Source: Nocardia cyriacigeorgica (GTDB lineage Bacteria; Actinomycetota; Actinomycetes; Mycobacteriales; Mycobacteriaceae). Taken from it: 64,000 bases of DNA. The position numbers and the translations under genes were made by a program. A model generated the notes under the pieces. The model searched no databases. It had not been told where the DNA came from and saw only the letters and a program-made list of their open reading frames with translations. Within the stretch, counting starts at the first letter, position 1, and each line of letters opens with the position of its first letter. Positions 35,575-41,715 of the stretch are shown in pieces. The stretch is taken from assembly GCF_005863245.1 (NCBI RefSeq), contig NZ_VBUT01000001.1:124001-188000 (forward strand), in the 5' to 3' direction.

Positions 35575-35913
35575 TCAGCCGTTGTATTCGCTGAAACTGT
35601 GGTTGAGGTCGCCAGGTCCAGCCATGCGGTGGCTCAGCCGGCCGTTACCCTGTCGAGCCTCCATCTCTCGCTCACGCTCGATCTTTGCGGCAAGGTTCAG
35701 GAGGTTCTCCACAGCAGGGTCCACCACCACCCGATCCTTGGAATGCGTGTGGTTCTTCGTCTCGCATCCCGCATCGGACAACGCATCGAGCAGCGCTTGC
35801 CGGAGGTTCTTACGAGATACCCGCGTAGTCTCCTCGGCCTTGCGGACCTCACGTGAATCGGAATTGAGTAGGCTTTCCAAGCTCTCTTTGAGAGAGCGAG
35901 CGCGGTTATTCAT
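35575..35913 (-). CDS. Small helical element protein
   Basis: A 112-residue charged protein starting MNNRARSLKESLESLLNSDSREVRKAEETT, with probable coiled-coil character through KNLRQALLDALSDAG and NLLNLAAKIEREREMEARQG. No family recognised. ATG 35913 was selected because an upstream Met would lie in the preceding gene. It is the last gene before the terminator at 35495. Confidence 0.55.
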   Translation of the reverse strand: MNNRARSLKESLESLLNSDSREVRKAEETTRVSRKNLRQALLDALSDAGCETKNHTHSKDRVVVDPAVENLLNLAAKIEREREMEARQGNGRLSHRMAGPGDLNHSFSEYNG

Positions 35914-35929
35914 CAGGGGTTCACACTTC

Positions 35930-36166
35930 CTAGTAACTGTCACGTGACGGCTCACGCGACATATCTTTGATGTCCTGGGCTTGATCCAAGCCTTCGAGTA
36001 AAGGCGCTAGCGCCGACTGGATGTCATCCGCCCGTCGCCTTGCAGCTTCGGATACCATGCCTTCATCATCTAAGGCGTCGCCTTTCCTGCGTCGTCTCAC
36101 TACAAGCTGTAGGGCCTCGCCGAAGCCATCTCGGTTCCGGTTACCAGACCAATAGGCTATTGTCAT
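35930..36166 (-). CDS. Small basic element protein
   Basis: A 78-residue protein, MTIAYWSGNRNRDGFGEALQ..., with a basic patch RRRRKGDALDDEG and a helical C-terminus. No family recognised. Its ATG overlaps the stop of the preceding gene by 4 nt (ATGA), showing it belongs to the five-gene leftward operon. Confidence 0.55.
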   Translation of the reverse strand: MTIAYWSGNRNRDGFGEALQLVVRRRRKGDALDDEGMVSEAARRRADDIQSALAPLLEGLDQAQDIKDMSREPSRDSY

Positions 36167-36339
36167 AACCCTTCCTTTTCGATGAATTCCAGCGACTTCA
36201 CGAGCAATGTCCGAAACTCCGGGATACTCAGGTACATCCGAATCACCTTCCCGGATGTCGAGTATTTGATAAGTTCGATACGGTCGGGATACTCAAGGTC
36301 CCTCCGGACCGTCACCTCACCGTTCGGTTTGTGCTGCAT
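36163..36339 (-). CDS. Small element protein, paralogue A
   Basis: A 58-residue protein (MQHKPNGEVTV...). The part RIELIKYSTSGKVIRMYLSIPEFRTLLVKSLEFI resembles the neighbouring 36317-36517 product and that of 37745-37915: a short beta region, then an [I/F]-x-[E/A]-[F/L] helix. Function unknown. ATG 36339 has GGAAG upstream; the gene overlaps its neighbour by 23 nt. Confidence 0.55.
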   Translation of the reverse strand: MQHKPNGEVTVRRDLEYPDRIELIKYSTSGKVIRMYLSIPEFRTLLVKSLEFIEKEGL

Positions 36340-36517
36340 CACGCTTGATCTTCCATTCTTCGAATTTCGAATACTTCTCTTCAGCAAGGTCCAGGAAATC
36401 CCGGAACTGCTCAGGACTCACCGAAATCCGGATCTTTCGGCACCGGTCGTAAATACTGAACGCCGGTCTACGCCCGTTGCCGACAGCGAGAAAAACTGTC
36501 AACTCTTGACCCCTCAC
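36317..36517 (-). CDS. Small element protein, paralogue B
   Basis: A 66-residue protein: GQELTVFLAVGNGRRPAFSIYDRCRKIRISVSPEQFRDFLDLAEEKYSKFEEWKI. The fold pattern (strand, K-x-I-R-[IM]-x-[VL]-S-x-x-[EQ]F) matches paralogue A. GTG 36517 overlaps the stop of the upstream gene (GTGA). The function is unknown; small DNA-binding or anti-repressor proteins are common in such positions. Confidence 0.55.
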   Translation of the reverse strand: MRGQELTVFLAVGNGRRPAFSIYDRCRKIRISVSPEQFRDFLDLAEEKYSKFEEWKIKRDAAQTER

Positions 36518-36753
36518 CGCGTCGCCCTTCTCGGATCAACGTGTAGACCAGGCCCGGCCGGCGGATCCGGCCTGGTCCATCTGCGACGGAATAGCCCGAA
36601 AGCTTCTTCGGGGTCGTCAAGCGGAGTACCGCCCCGCTCACGGACAACGGTGATATACCGCTGATGAGGCTCGCCATAAAACCAGAACTCGAATCGTTCG
36701 CGCTCCTCATCAGTAGTTGTCGGCTTCCGTCGATACTTCTCGAAATACGTCAT
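36514..36753 (-). CDS. Small element protein, first gene of the leftward operon
   Basis: A 79-residue protein, MTYFEKYRRKPTTTDEERERFEFWFYGEPHQRYITVVRERGG... with no recognised family. GGAGGGCG immediately precedes ATG 36753, and the T tract of a terminator ends only about 20 nt further upstream, so it may depend on read-through or a promoter inside that region. Confidence 0.55.
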   Translation of the reverse strand: MTYFEKYRRKPTTTDEERERFEFWFYGEPHQRYITVVRERGGTPLDDPEEAFGLFRRRWTRPDPPAGPGLHVDPRRATR

Positions 36754-36772
36754 TCGCCCTCCGGGCATGAAA

Positions 36773-36805
36773 AAAGGCCCCCAGCGTTAAAGCTACGGGC
36801 CTAAC
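36773..36805 (-). terminator. Leftward terminator after the replication gene
   Basis: On the minus strand AGGCCC ... GGGGCCT closes a hairpin with an inner TAGC/GCTG stem, followed by TTTTTT. It lies between the initiator-like gene and the next leftward gene. Confidence 0.7.
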
Positions 36806-36849
36806 GGATCTGTTTGGTCTAGTTACCCACCCCTAGTTATTCCAAGGGC

Positions 36850-37764
36850 TTAGAAAGGCACGATGTTCGAGAATCCTCCGTGAACGTCGCAAACGGAATC
36901 ACGGCACGAGGAACTGAAGCACTTGGGTCGACGCCGCGACGGAGAGCGATAGCTCTCATGCGTGGGGTGATCCTCGACATCATGCGTAGAGCATTCGTGG
37001 TCATCCACGAACGGATCCTTCTTGCACGACGCATACGGGGAGGCTCCGCACGGCCGAGCCGACGAGCCCGATGTATTACCCATAGTCGGGACCTCCAACG
37101 GGGATGGTTCGGACGGCTCGCCGGACGAGCCTATTGGACTTCCAGTTTCACGGGATACCCTCGCAGAGGGTTTCTGGTTATCGTCCGAAGGACTCAACCA
37201 GTCGTCAGTTACATCCCATGACGGAACTTCGTTCCGTGTGTGACCATCGCTGGTTCCCTTTGAGGGTGATAAACCAGCGGTGGTCTCTTCTAAGGGATCG
37301 CCAGATCCCATCGCTTCTTCAGCGCTGGCACCAATGGTGACATCTGTGTCACCATCTCTAGGAGTAGTTATATTAGTAGTTCTTGGAGTAGTTCTAGGAG
37401 TAGTAGGTGTGACATCTGTGTCACCCTCCAGGTGACATACATGCCCCCTAGTAGGTGACATCTGTGTCACCATCTCCGGGATGGTCAGTTCGTAGGTGTT
37501 CGCCCAACCCGAGGAGTTCCCCCGGTCGATGACCCTCACCCAGCCTGCGTCGATGTTGGCCCGGATCTGTCGTTTGACCGATCGAACATCCAACCCCGTG
37601 GCTTCTGCCAACGTCTCTTGCTTCACCCACCCGCGAAGAGTCTTGTTGTCGACGTAAGTACGGATCACGTTCATAGCCGTGCGCGGCAGCTTCCGGTCAC
37701 CGTTTCGGTTGTAAGCCTGATCCCATGCGAGGATCGGAAGAATGTTACTTGACCGGCGGGTCAT
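36850..37764 (-). CDS. Replication-initiator-like winged-helix protein with internal iterons
   Basis: A 304-residue protein. Residues about 10-100 form a winged-helix domain (RKLPRTAMNVIRTYVDNKTLRGWVKQETLAEATGLDVRSVKRQIRANIDAGWVRVIDRG) like those of phage initiators such as lambda O. The middle (residues about 105-150) is a Thr/Pro/Asp-rich stretch that contains three 18-bp iterons in its DNA. The C-terminal part is long, Ser/Pro/Asp-rich and ends with Cys-rich sequence. ATG 37764 follows GGAGGCACTGAAA. Layout (N-terminal DNA-binding domain, origin inside the gene) is that of lambda-type initiators; the assignment is inferred from architecture. Confidence 0.65.
   Translation of the reverse strand: MTRRSSNILPILAWDQAYNRNGDRKLPRTAMNVIRTYVDNKTLRGWVKQETLAEATGLDVRSVKRQIRANIDAGWVRVIDRGNSSGWANTYELTIPEMVTQMSPTRGHVCHLEGDTDVTPTTPRTTPRTTNITTPRDGDTDVTIGASAEEAMGSGDPLEETTAGLSPSKGTSDGHTRNEVPSWDVTDDWLSPSDDNQKPSARVSRETGSPIGSSGEPSEPSPLEVPTMGNTSGSSARPCGASPYASCKKDPFVDDHECSTHDVEDHPTHESYRSPSRRRPKCFSSSCRDSVCDVHGGFSNIVPF
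37336..37471. repeat. Iterons and AT-rich tract: candidate replication origin
   Basis: GGTGACATCTGTGTCACC, a perfect 7-bp inverted repeat with spacer TCTG, occurs at 37336-37353 and 37454-37471, and with its first base changed at 37408-37425. A half site GGTGACATA lies at 37431-37439. Between the first and second copies is an AT-rich tract (37354-37407) with three GGAGTAGTT-type direct repeats. The outer and inner iterons are read in two different frames (MVTQMSP and GDTDVT), so the DNA, not the protein, is conserved. Confidence 0.75.
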
Positions 37765-37915
37765 TTTCAGTGCCTCCAAGCACAGTATGAATATCGGACA
37801 CCAGCGCGGAGAGTTCCGCGTGGTTGAATATCAGAGTCTTCGAATTAGTCGTTGTTCCGATCCGGTACAGGATCTTCCCGTCACGGGAACTAAGGACTTG
37901 GATCTTGTGGCTCAC
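37745..37915 (-). CDS. Small element protein, paralogue C
   Basis: A 56-residue protein starting SHKIQVLSSRDGKILYRIGTTTNSKTLIFNHAELSALVSDIHTVLGG. It shares the strand-[K]-x-[IL]-x-[IF]...[AE]-[EF] pattern with paralogues A and B. GTG 37915 is chosen because GGAGAAC precedes it; an in-frame ATG at 37933 lies within the T tract of a terminator. Its stop overlaps the start of the initiator-like gene, so the two are coupled. Confidence 0.55.
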   Translation of the reverse strand: MSHKIQVLSSRDGKILYRIGTTTNSKTLIFNHAELSALVSDIHTVLGGTENDPPVK

Positions 37916-37934
37916 GCAAGGTTCTCCAGCCATA

Positions 37935-37970
37935 AAAAATGAGCCCGTAGCGGTTCGCTAGGACTCGGGG
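37935..37970 (-). terminator. Leftward terminator
   Basis: On the minus strand GAGTCC-TAGCG / CGCTA-GGGCTC forms a hairpin with loop AACC region, followed by ATTTTTTA. It separates the zinc-finger gene from paralogue C and the initiator-like gene. Confidence 0.65.
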
Positions 37971-38005
37971 GTTCTTCGGTGTGCGGTTTATAGGTATTCG
38001 TTCGT

Positions 38006-38209
38006 CTACGTGGCGTCCAGGGCCTCGAAATCGTTCGGGTCCGGCTCCCGGCGGTCCCTCAGCGCTGTGATGATTCGCAGCGCTGCACGCGCTTGTTTCT
38101 GCTTACGGGCGGTCACCGCCCGGCGGCACATCCGGCAATACCCTTGCGTGTCACGGTCACTTGCCGTCCGTATCTGGTGTCCGTTCGGGCACCACCTATC
38201 CTCGTTCAC
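38006..38209 (-). CDS. Small zinc-ribbon protein
   Basis: A 67-residue protein with WCPNGHQIRTASDRDTQGYCRMCRRAVTARKQKQ, i.e. CPxGH then CxxC, a zinc-ribbon arrangement common in actinophage small proteins. The C-terminal part is basic and helical. GTG 38209 has AGGAGG upstream. A DNA- or RNA-binding regulator is possible; no partner is shown. Confidence 0.65.
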   Translation of the reverse strand: MNEDRWCPNGHQIRTASDRDTQGYCRMCRRAVTARKQKQARAALRIITALRDRREPDPNDFEALDAT

Positions 38210-38244
38210 GTCTCACCTCCTGATGACATCATGGTTCGAGTGCA

Positions 38245-38280
38245 TAAAAAAGCCCCGCCGTCGAGATGACGCCGGGCGCG
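38245..38280 (-). terminator. Leftward terminator between promoter copy 1 and the zinc-ribbon gene
   Basis: Read on the minus strand, CGCCCGGCGTC faces GACGGCGGGGC around ATCTC, with TTTTTT directly after. Transcripts from the leftward promoter at 38.3 kb must cross it before reaching the gene. Confidence 0.7.
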
Positions 38281-38287
38281 TGGAGGG

Positions 38288-38378
38288 CTCTAGCGTTCGG
38301 TCGCTTCGCTCCCTCACTCTATATATACGTTCTATTTTTCAAGCTTCTCCCTAGATTGTGACGTACTTCACGATAGGG
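38288..38378 (-). promoter_or_regulatory. Duplicated leftward promoter cassette, copy 1
   Basis: About 90 bp closely matching 38663-38755. On the minus strand it holds an inverted repeat GTGA-AGTACG-TCAC, CAATCTAGGG, then TTGAAA and, 15 nt later, TAGAGT (or TATATA slightly earlier), followed by GTGAGGGAGCGAAGCGACCG downstream of the expected start. It would drive the leftward genes. Confidence 0.6.
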
Positions 38379-38662
38379 TAAACCGGTTCGGCCTCTAGGC
38401 CCTTCCATTTTCGAGGCTTCGACACCTGATGTGAGCGAGGATACTGAATTAAGAGTCTTCGATTCTCACCAACTACATAAGGGACAGTTTTACCCCTCAC
38501 TAAATAGATAGGGGCGATTCTTCAATCGACACGCTCACGTATGCCGGAATGTTACCATTATTGTGATCAGAGTCACTAGAGAAGCGGTAAGAGTCTACGA
38601 CTCTGGGGGGCACTTCGAGCCCTACAGGGTCCTTCTAGTTAGTTCATCGTCCTCTGCGAGGA
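38379..38662. other. Spacer between the two promoter cassettes
   Basis: Non-coding, AT-rich for this genome. It contains short inverted repeats, e.g. AGAGTC-TAC-GACTCT near 38590 and GTCCTC-TGC-GAGGAC near 38650. The latter sits just downstream of the second promoter and may be an attenuator. No gene is supported. Confidence 0.4.
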
Positions 38663-38755
38663 CTCTAAGCGTTCGGTCGCTTCGCTCCCTCACTATATAA
38701 GTACGGGTGATTTTTCAAGAACTACCCTAGATTGTGACGTACTTCACTAGAGGGC
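38663..38755 (-). promoter_or_regulatory. Duplicated leftward promoter cassette, copy 2
   Basis: Second copy of the element at 38288-38378: the same GTGAAGTACGTCAC inverted repeat and CAATCTAGGG, TTGAAA, a 15-nt spacer, TATAGT, and the conserved GTGAGGGAGCGAAGCGACCGAACGCT leader. Differences cluster in the spacer, showing that the ends are under selection. Confidence 0.6.
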
Positions 38756-38785
38756 CTGGGCACGGTCACGAACCGACGATGAGGG

Positions 38786-39070
38786 CTAGTGCGCATTCCG
38801 GGCCAGCCATGCGGCGTACTCGGCCGGACTGAATGCCCGAGCGTCACTACAGCTCTGGGCGGCCAGCTCCTCAGGCTTGTCGACTACCCGACCAGCAGTC
38901 AAGTCCAGGTGAATCTGTTCCGGCGCGAATCCCGTCATCTGCGCCAGTAGCCGCCGCGCGGTCGGCTCGATGTCGCGCTTGTCCGTGACGTACGTCTGCG
39001 TGCCGGTGCACGGAACCACGACCATCCACCCAGCGCCGCAGCAATGCGACCGAACCAAGTACGTCGGCAT
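38786..39070 (-). CDS. HicB-like small protein
   Basis: A 94-residue protein starting MPTYLVRSHCCGAGWMVVVPCTGTQTYVTDKRDIEPTARRLLAQMTG. The pattern, strand-[GW]-x-x-x-VP followed by an ARRLxAxxTG helix, resembles the short HicB-like antitoxin-fold proteins found beside XRE/DUF5753 regulators in actinobacterial elements. It is divergent from the regulatory module. Confidence 0.5.
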   Translation of the reverse strand: MPTYLVRSHCCGAGWMVVVPCTGTQTYVTDKRDIEPTARRLLAQMTGFAPEQIHLDLTAGRVVDKPEELAAQSCSDARAFSPAEYAAWLARNAH

Positions 39071-39185
39071 AACTCGCCCCTCTCTCGGTGGCTCTGTTGG
39101 CAAGCGCACCGTGCCGGGGACCTCTCACACCCGGCACGGCGGCCTGAGACCCGACGTTAGGGAGCCCGGAACCTCTGCTGCTACT

Positions 39186-39228
39186 AACTTGACGGAACTT
39201 GACAGAACTTCACTGTACGGGGCATACA
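39186..39228 (+). promoter_or_regulatory. Promoter with three 10-bp tandem operators for the regulatory module
   Basis: AACTTGACGG, AACTTGACAG and AACTTCACTG (39186-39215) follow each other directly, one helical turn apart, and include -35-like TTGACA (39199-39204). ATACA at 39224-39228 is a possible -10, 18 nt away. Such phased repeats are typical operators of element repressors; the XRE protein encoded downstream is the natural candidate. Confidence 0.55.
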
Positions 39229-39301
39229 GCCGGTCTGAATGCGGCACCATTGACCACGGGGGTGTCACACACGGTCACACTCCTAGACGGGAGCAAGGAT
39301 C

Positions 39302-39661
39302 ATGCGCTTAAAGTTCCTCGGCAAAGGTGGATCAGGTGGCGGCCATTGCCCGACGTTGTACGCCACCGACCAGGACACGTACCTGGTCCAAGGTTGGGAG
39401 ACCGACGAAACCGGCACAATCGAGATACCTCACCTGCTGCTCGGGTTCGCTGAGCCCGATACGTTCATCGGGGCAGAGTTGACCGACACCGGGCGAGGTA
39501 CGTTCACGGTCTCGGGCCGGCCGATCACCGAGCCGGATGTACTGGGGCAACTCGACCTAGCCGACGACGAAACGGCTATCGAGGTGCCGAAGCGAGCAAG
39601 GGAGTTCTACGGTGCGGCTGCTGCAAGGCGAAGCGTTTCTGGATCTGTTCCGGCAAGCTGA
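39302..39661 (+). CDS. Conserved small protein of actinobacterial elements (MRLKFLGKGGS family)
   Basis: A 119-residue protein beginning MRLKFLGKGGSGGGHCPTLYATDQDTYLVQGWETDETGTIEIPHLLLGF and containing DTGRGTFTVSGRPITEPDVL. This small family is common in Streptomyces and Nocardia, next to DUF6879 and XRE/DUF5753 genes, and its role is unknown. AAGGA precedes ATG 39302. Its 3' end overlaps the next gene by 50 nt. Confidence 0.75.
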   Translation: MRLKFLGKGGSGGGHCPTLYATDQDTYLVQGWETDETGTIEIPHLLLGFAEPDTFIGAELTDTGRGTFTVSGRPITEPDVLGQLDLADDETAIEVPKRAREFYGAAAARRSVSGSVPAS

Positions 39662-40133
39662 GCGCTCGGCGTTCCACCTCGAAACCAAGGACGCGTACGA
39701 CGTAGCCGAAGAGAACCCGCAACTCGAACGGTTCTTGGACGGCCACGATGATGACGACTACGAATGGTTCCGGCCGTGGCTGGACCTTATTCGGGACGCC
39801 GCCAAACGGGGCGTAGCTGTCTCACGGGTCCGTGTCGTCACGGTGCCTTTGACCGACTATCACCGTTGGCTGTTGTCGATCACGCCGGAGAACCAGGACG
39901 CCGGAGAGGATATCCGCTATCTAGCTCGGCACCGGGCCGGAGCGGTGCCCTCGGATGACTGGTGGTTGTTCGATGACTCGGTGGTCGCCTACAACCTCGT
40001 TGACGCCTCCGGCCGGGCCATCGGTGTCGGTGTAACCGACGACCCGCACACGGTCGACCGCTGCCGCAGCGTGCGACAGCGACTTTGGGAGATTGCTACG
40101 CCTTACGCCGAGTTCGCTCACGCCACGCTGTGA
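39612..40133 (+). CDS. DUF6879-family protein
   Basis: A 173-residue protein with FRQAERSAFHLETKDAYDVAEENPQLERFLDG and WLDLIRDAAKRGVAVSRVRVVTVPLTDYHRWLL, matching the DUF6879 family that accompanies XRE/DUF5753 regulators. Function unknown; the fold may be PLD/nuclease-like, but no catalytic motif is seen. GTG 39612 has GGGAG upstream, and the stop overlaps the XRE gene (GTGA). Confidence 0.75.
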   Translation: MRLLQGEAFLDLFRQAERSAFHLETKDAYDVAEENPQLERFLDGHDDDDYEWFRPWLDLIRDAAKRGVAVSRVRVVTVPLTDYHRWLLSITPENQDAGEDIRYLARHRAGAVPSDDWWLFDDSVVAYNLVDASGRAIGVGVTDDPHTVDRCRSVRQRLWEIATPYAEFAHATL

Positions 40134-40972
40134 CCAACTCGGTTCACGAACAGCGTCAAGCGCTCGGGCAGCGCTTACGCGAGATCAGGAAGGATGCCGG
40201 ACTCACAGGTCGCCAGCTCGCCGCATTGGCGGGCTGGCACGAGTCCTTGGTGTCCAAGATCGAGACCGGGAACCGAACCCCGACCGAGGCGCAACTACAC
40301 GCGTACTGCACTCACACCGGCACCGAAAGCCAGCTACCCGACCTCGTTGCAACGGTCCGAAATATCGAATCGGCGTACCTCGAATTCAAGCGGCTGCTAC
40401 ACGCTGGCACCAAGCGCCGACAGCAACAGTCGGTGACGTTGGCCGAGCAGACCAAGGTTATGCGGATCTATGAACCGGTGCTGATTCCGGGGATGCTGCA
40501 AACAGCGGATTACGCCGCAGCCGTGCTACGCCGGGTGACCGAGTTCTACCGGGTACCCAACGACGTAGACCAAGGCGTCTCGAAACGGCTTGAACAGCAA
40601 AAAGTCCTGTACCACGGTGATCACCGGTTCCATATCCTGATCACCGAACAGTCGTTGGCTACGACCGTGGGGAACGATGGGGTCATGGCCGGCCAGTTGG
40701 ACCGGCTCCTAGCCGTTATCGGCCTGCCCCGGATGCTGTTCGGGATAGTCCCCGCCGGTGCTGAATGGCTCACCCCCGCAACCAACTTCGTCATGTTCGA
40801 TGACCGCATGGTGATGGTGGAGGCCATCACGGCAGAGCTGACGATCACCCAGCCCCGAGAGATTGCGTTGTACGCCCGAGCGTTCGAGACGCTGGCCCGG
40901 CAGGCTGTCACCGGTGAGGATGCCCGAAGGCTGATCCGGGCAGAGATAGACCGTAGGTCACACAAACCTTAG
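40130..40972 (+). CDS. XRE-family regulator with DUF5753 domain
   Basis: A 280-residue transcription factor. Residues about 10-65 form the HTH (LGQRLREIRKDAGLTGRQLAALAGWHESLVSKIETGNRTPTEAQL), and the rest is the DUF5753 domain (IYEPVLIPGMLQTADYAAAVL ... MFGIVPAGAEWLTP-type core). WhiJ-like proteins of this class regulate development or mobile elements. Usually a DUF397 partner follows; none is present, and the HicB-like and DUF6879 genes may take its place. It probably controls the element through the tandem operators at 39186. Confidence 0.85.
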   Translation: MTNSVHEQRQALGQRLREIRKDAGLTGRQLAALAGWHESLVSKIETGNRTPTEAQLHAYCTHTGTESQLPDLVATVRNIESAYLEFKRLLHAGTKRRQQQSVTLAEQTKVMRIYEPVLIPGMLQTADYAAAVLRRVTEFYRVPNDVDQGVSKRLEQQKVLYHGDHRFHILITEQSLATTVGNDGVMAGQLDRLLAVIGLPRMLFGIVPAGAEWLTPATNFVMFDDRMVMVEAITAELTITQPREIALYARAFETLARQAVTGEDARRLIRAEIDRRSHKP

Positions 40973-40981
40973 AGCAGCCCG

Positions 40982-41302
40982 CTATAGCTCTCGCCACACT
41001 GTGAGAACTCGGGGGTATCCGGTAGCGCTGGTGTATCGGTGTTCCAGCTCTTTCATAGCCGGGCCGCCGAAGTGGTTATATGCGGCGGCTATATGAGCTG
41101 ATCCACACCCTTTCCGGTCCTCGGTGAGGATCGACAAAGCGCCGTCCGGCTCCAGGTCGATCAATGCCGGGAACGCATCACCGGCGAACGACGACAACGT
41201 GAGCAGACCGAACGGGGTACCAGAGGTCCCCACGCCGACAGGCTTCCACTTGTCGGAGGTCAGCGAACCTTCGACGACCCTTGTCGCCTCAGTGATAGTC
41301 AT
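40982..41302 (-). CDS. Uncharacterised element protein downstream of the integrase
   Basis: A 106-residue protein, MTITEATRVVEGSLTSDKWKPVGVGTSGTPFGLLTLSSFAGD..., with no recognised family. Its ATG overlaps the stop of the upstream gene (ATGA), so it is co-expressed with it, and it faces the XRE gene in a convergent manner. A recombination-directionality factor would be expected near the integrase, but nothing in the sequence shows this role. Confidence 0.55.
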   Translation of the reverse strand: MTITEATRVVEGSLTSDKWKPVGVGTSGTPFGLLTLSSFAGDAFPALIDLEPDGALSILTEDRKGCGSAHIAAAYNHFGGPAMKELEHRYTSATGYPRVLTVWREL

Positions 41303-41700
41303 CGGCTCTCCAGGTACCTGGGGACGATGCTCGGGTGCGGCGAGGGTATGTAGCCCCCGTTCGGGTGCTCCAGAATCATCCCGTCTTGGACCTGGACGGC
41401 GAAGTACTCGTCAAAACTCATGCCGCACCTGAGAGCGGCCATGTACATGCTCATGCTGTCCGTATTTTCGGCCGGTGCGCCGGGCCTGGTGTAGATCGAG
41501 TAGGCAGCTTCACCGAAGAACATGGAATCGTCTTCGTGCACGTCGCTGGCCGCAAGGACCAGGCCGTGACGCTGGATGTAATCGGCCACCGGCCGGTACA
41601 CATCGTGTCGGTCTTTGACCACCGGGGACCTGTAGACCTCGATCCGATCCGGTCCGCCGACCGCGTACAGCCGATTGGATACCGCAAGCTCCAGTTCCAT
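41299..41700 (-). CDS. Uncharacterised element protein
   Basis: A 133-residue protein, MELELAVSNRLYAVGGPDRIEVYRSPVVKDRHDVYRPVADYIQRHGLVLAASDVHEDDSMFFGEAAY..., with no recognised family; acidic, apparently globular. It begins 16 nt after the integrase stop with AGAAGGGC before ATG 41700, so it is in the integrase operon. Confidence 0.55.
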   Translation of the reverse strand: MELELAVSNRLYAVGGPDRIEVYRSPVVKDRHDVYRPVADYIQRHGLVLAASDVHEDDSMFFGEAAYSIYTRPGAPAENTDSMSMYMAALRCGMSFDEYFAVQVQDGMILEHPNGGYIPSPHPSIVPRYLESR

Positions 41701-41715
41701 TGGATTGCCCTTCTC

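Noticed and set aside
37336-37471. The repeated GGTGACATCTGTGTCACC units as a CRISPR array
   Set aside because: Only three units, irregular spacing of 72 and 46 bp, located in a coding sequence, and no cas genes; an iteron set explains them.
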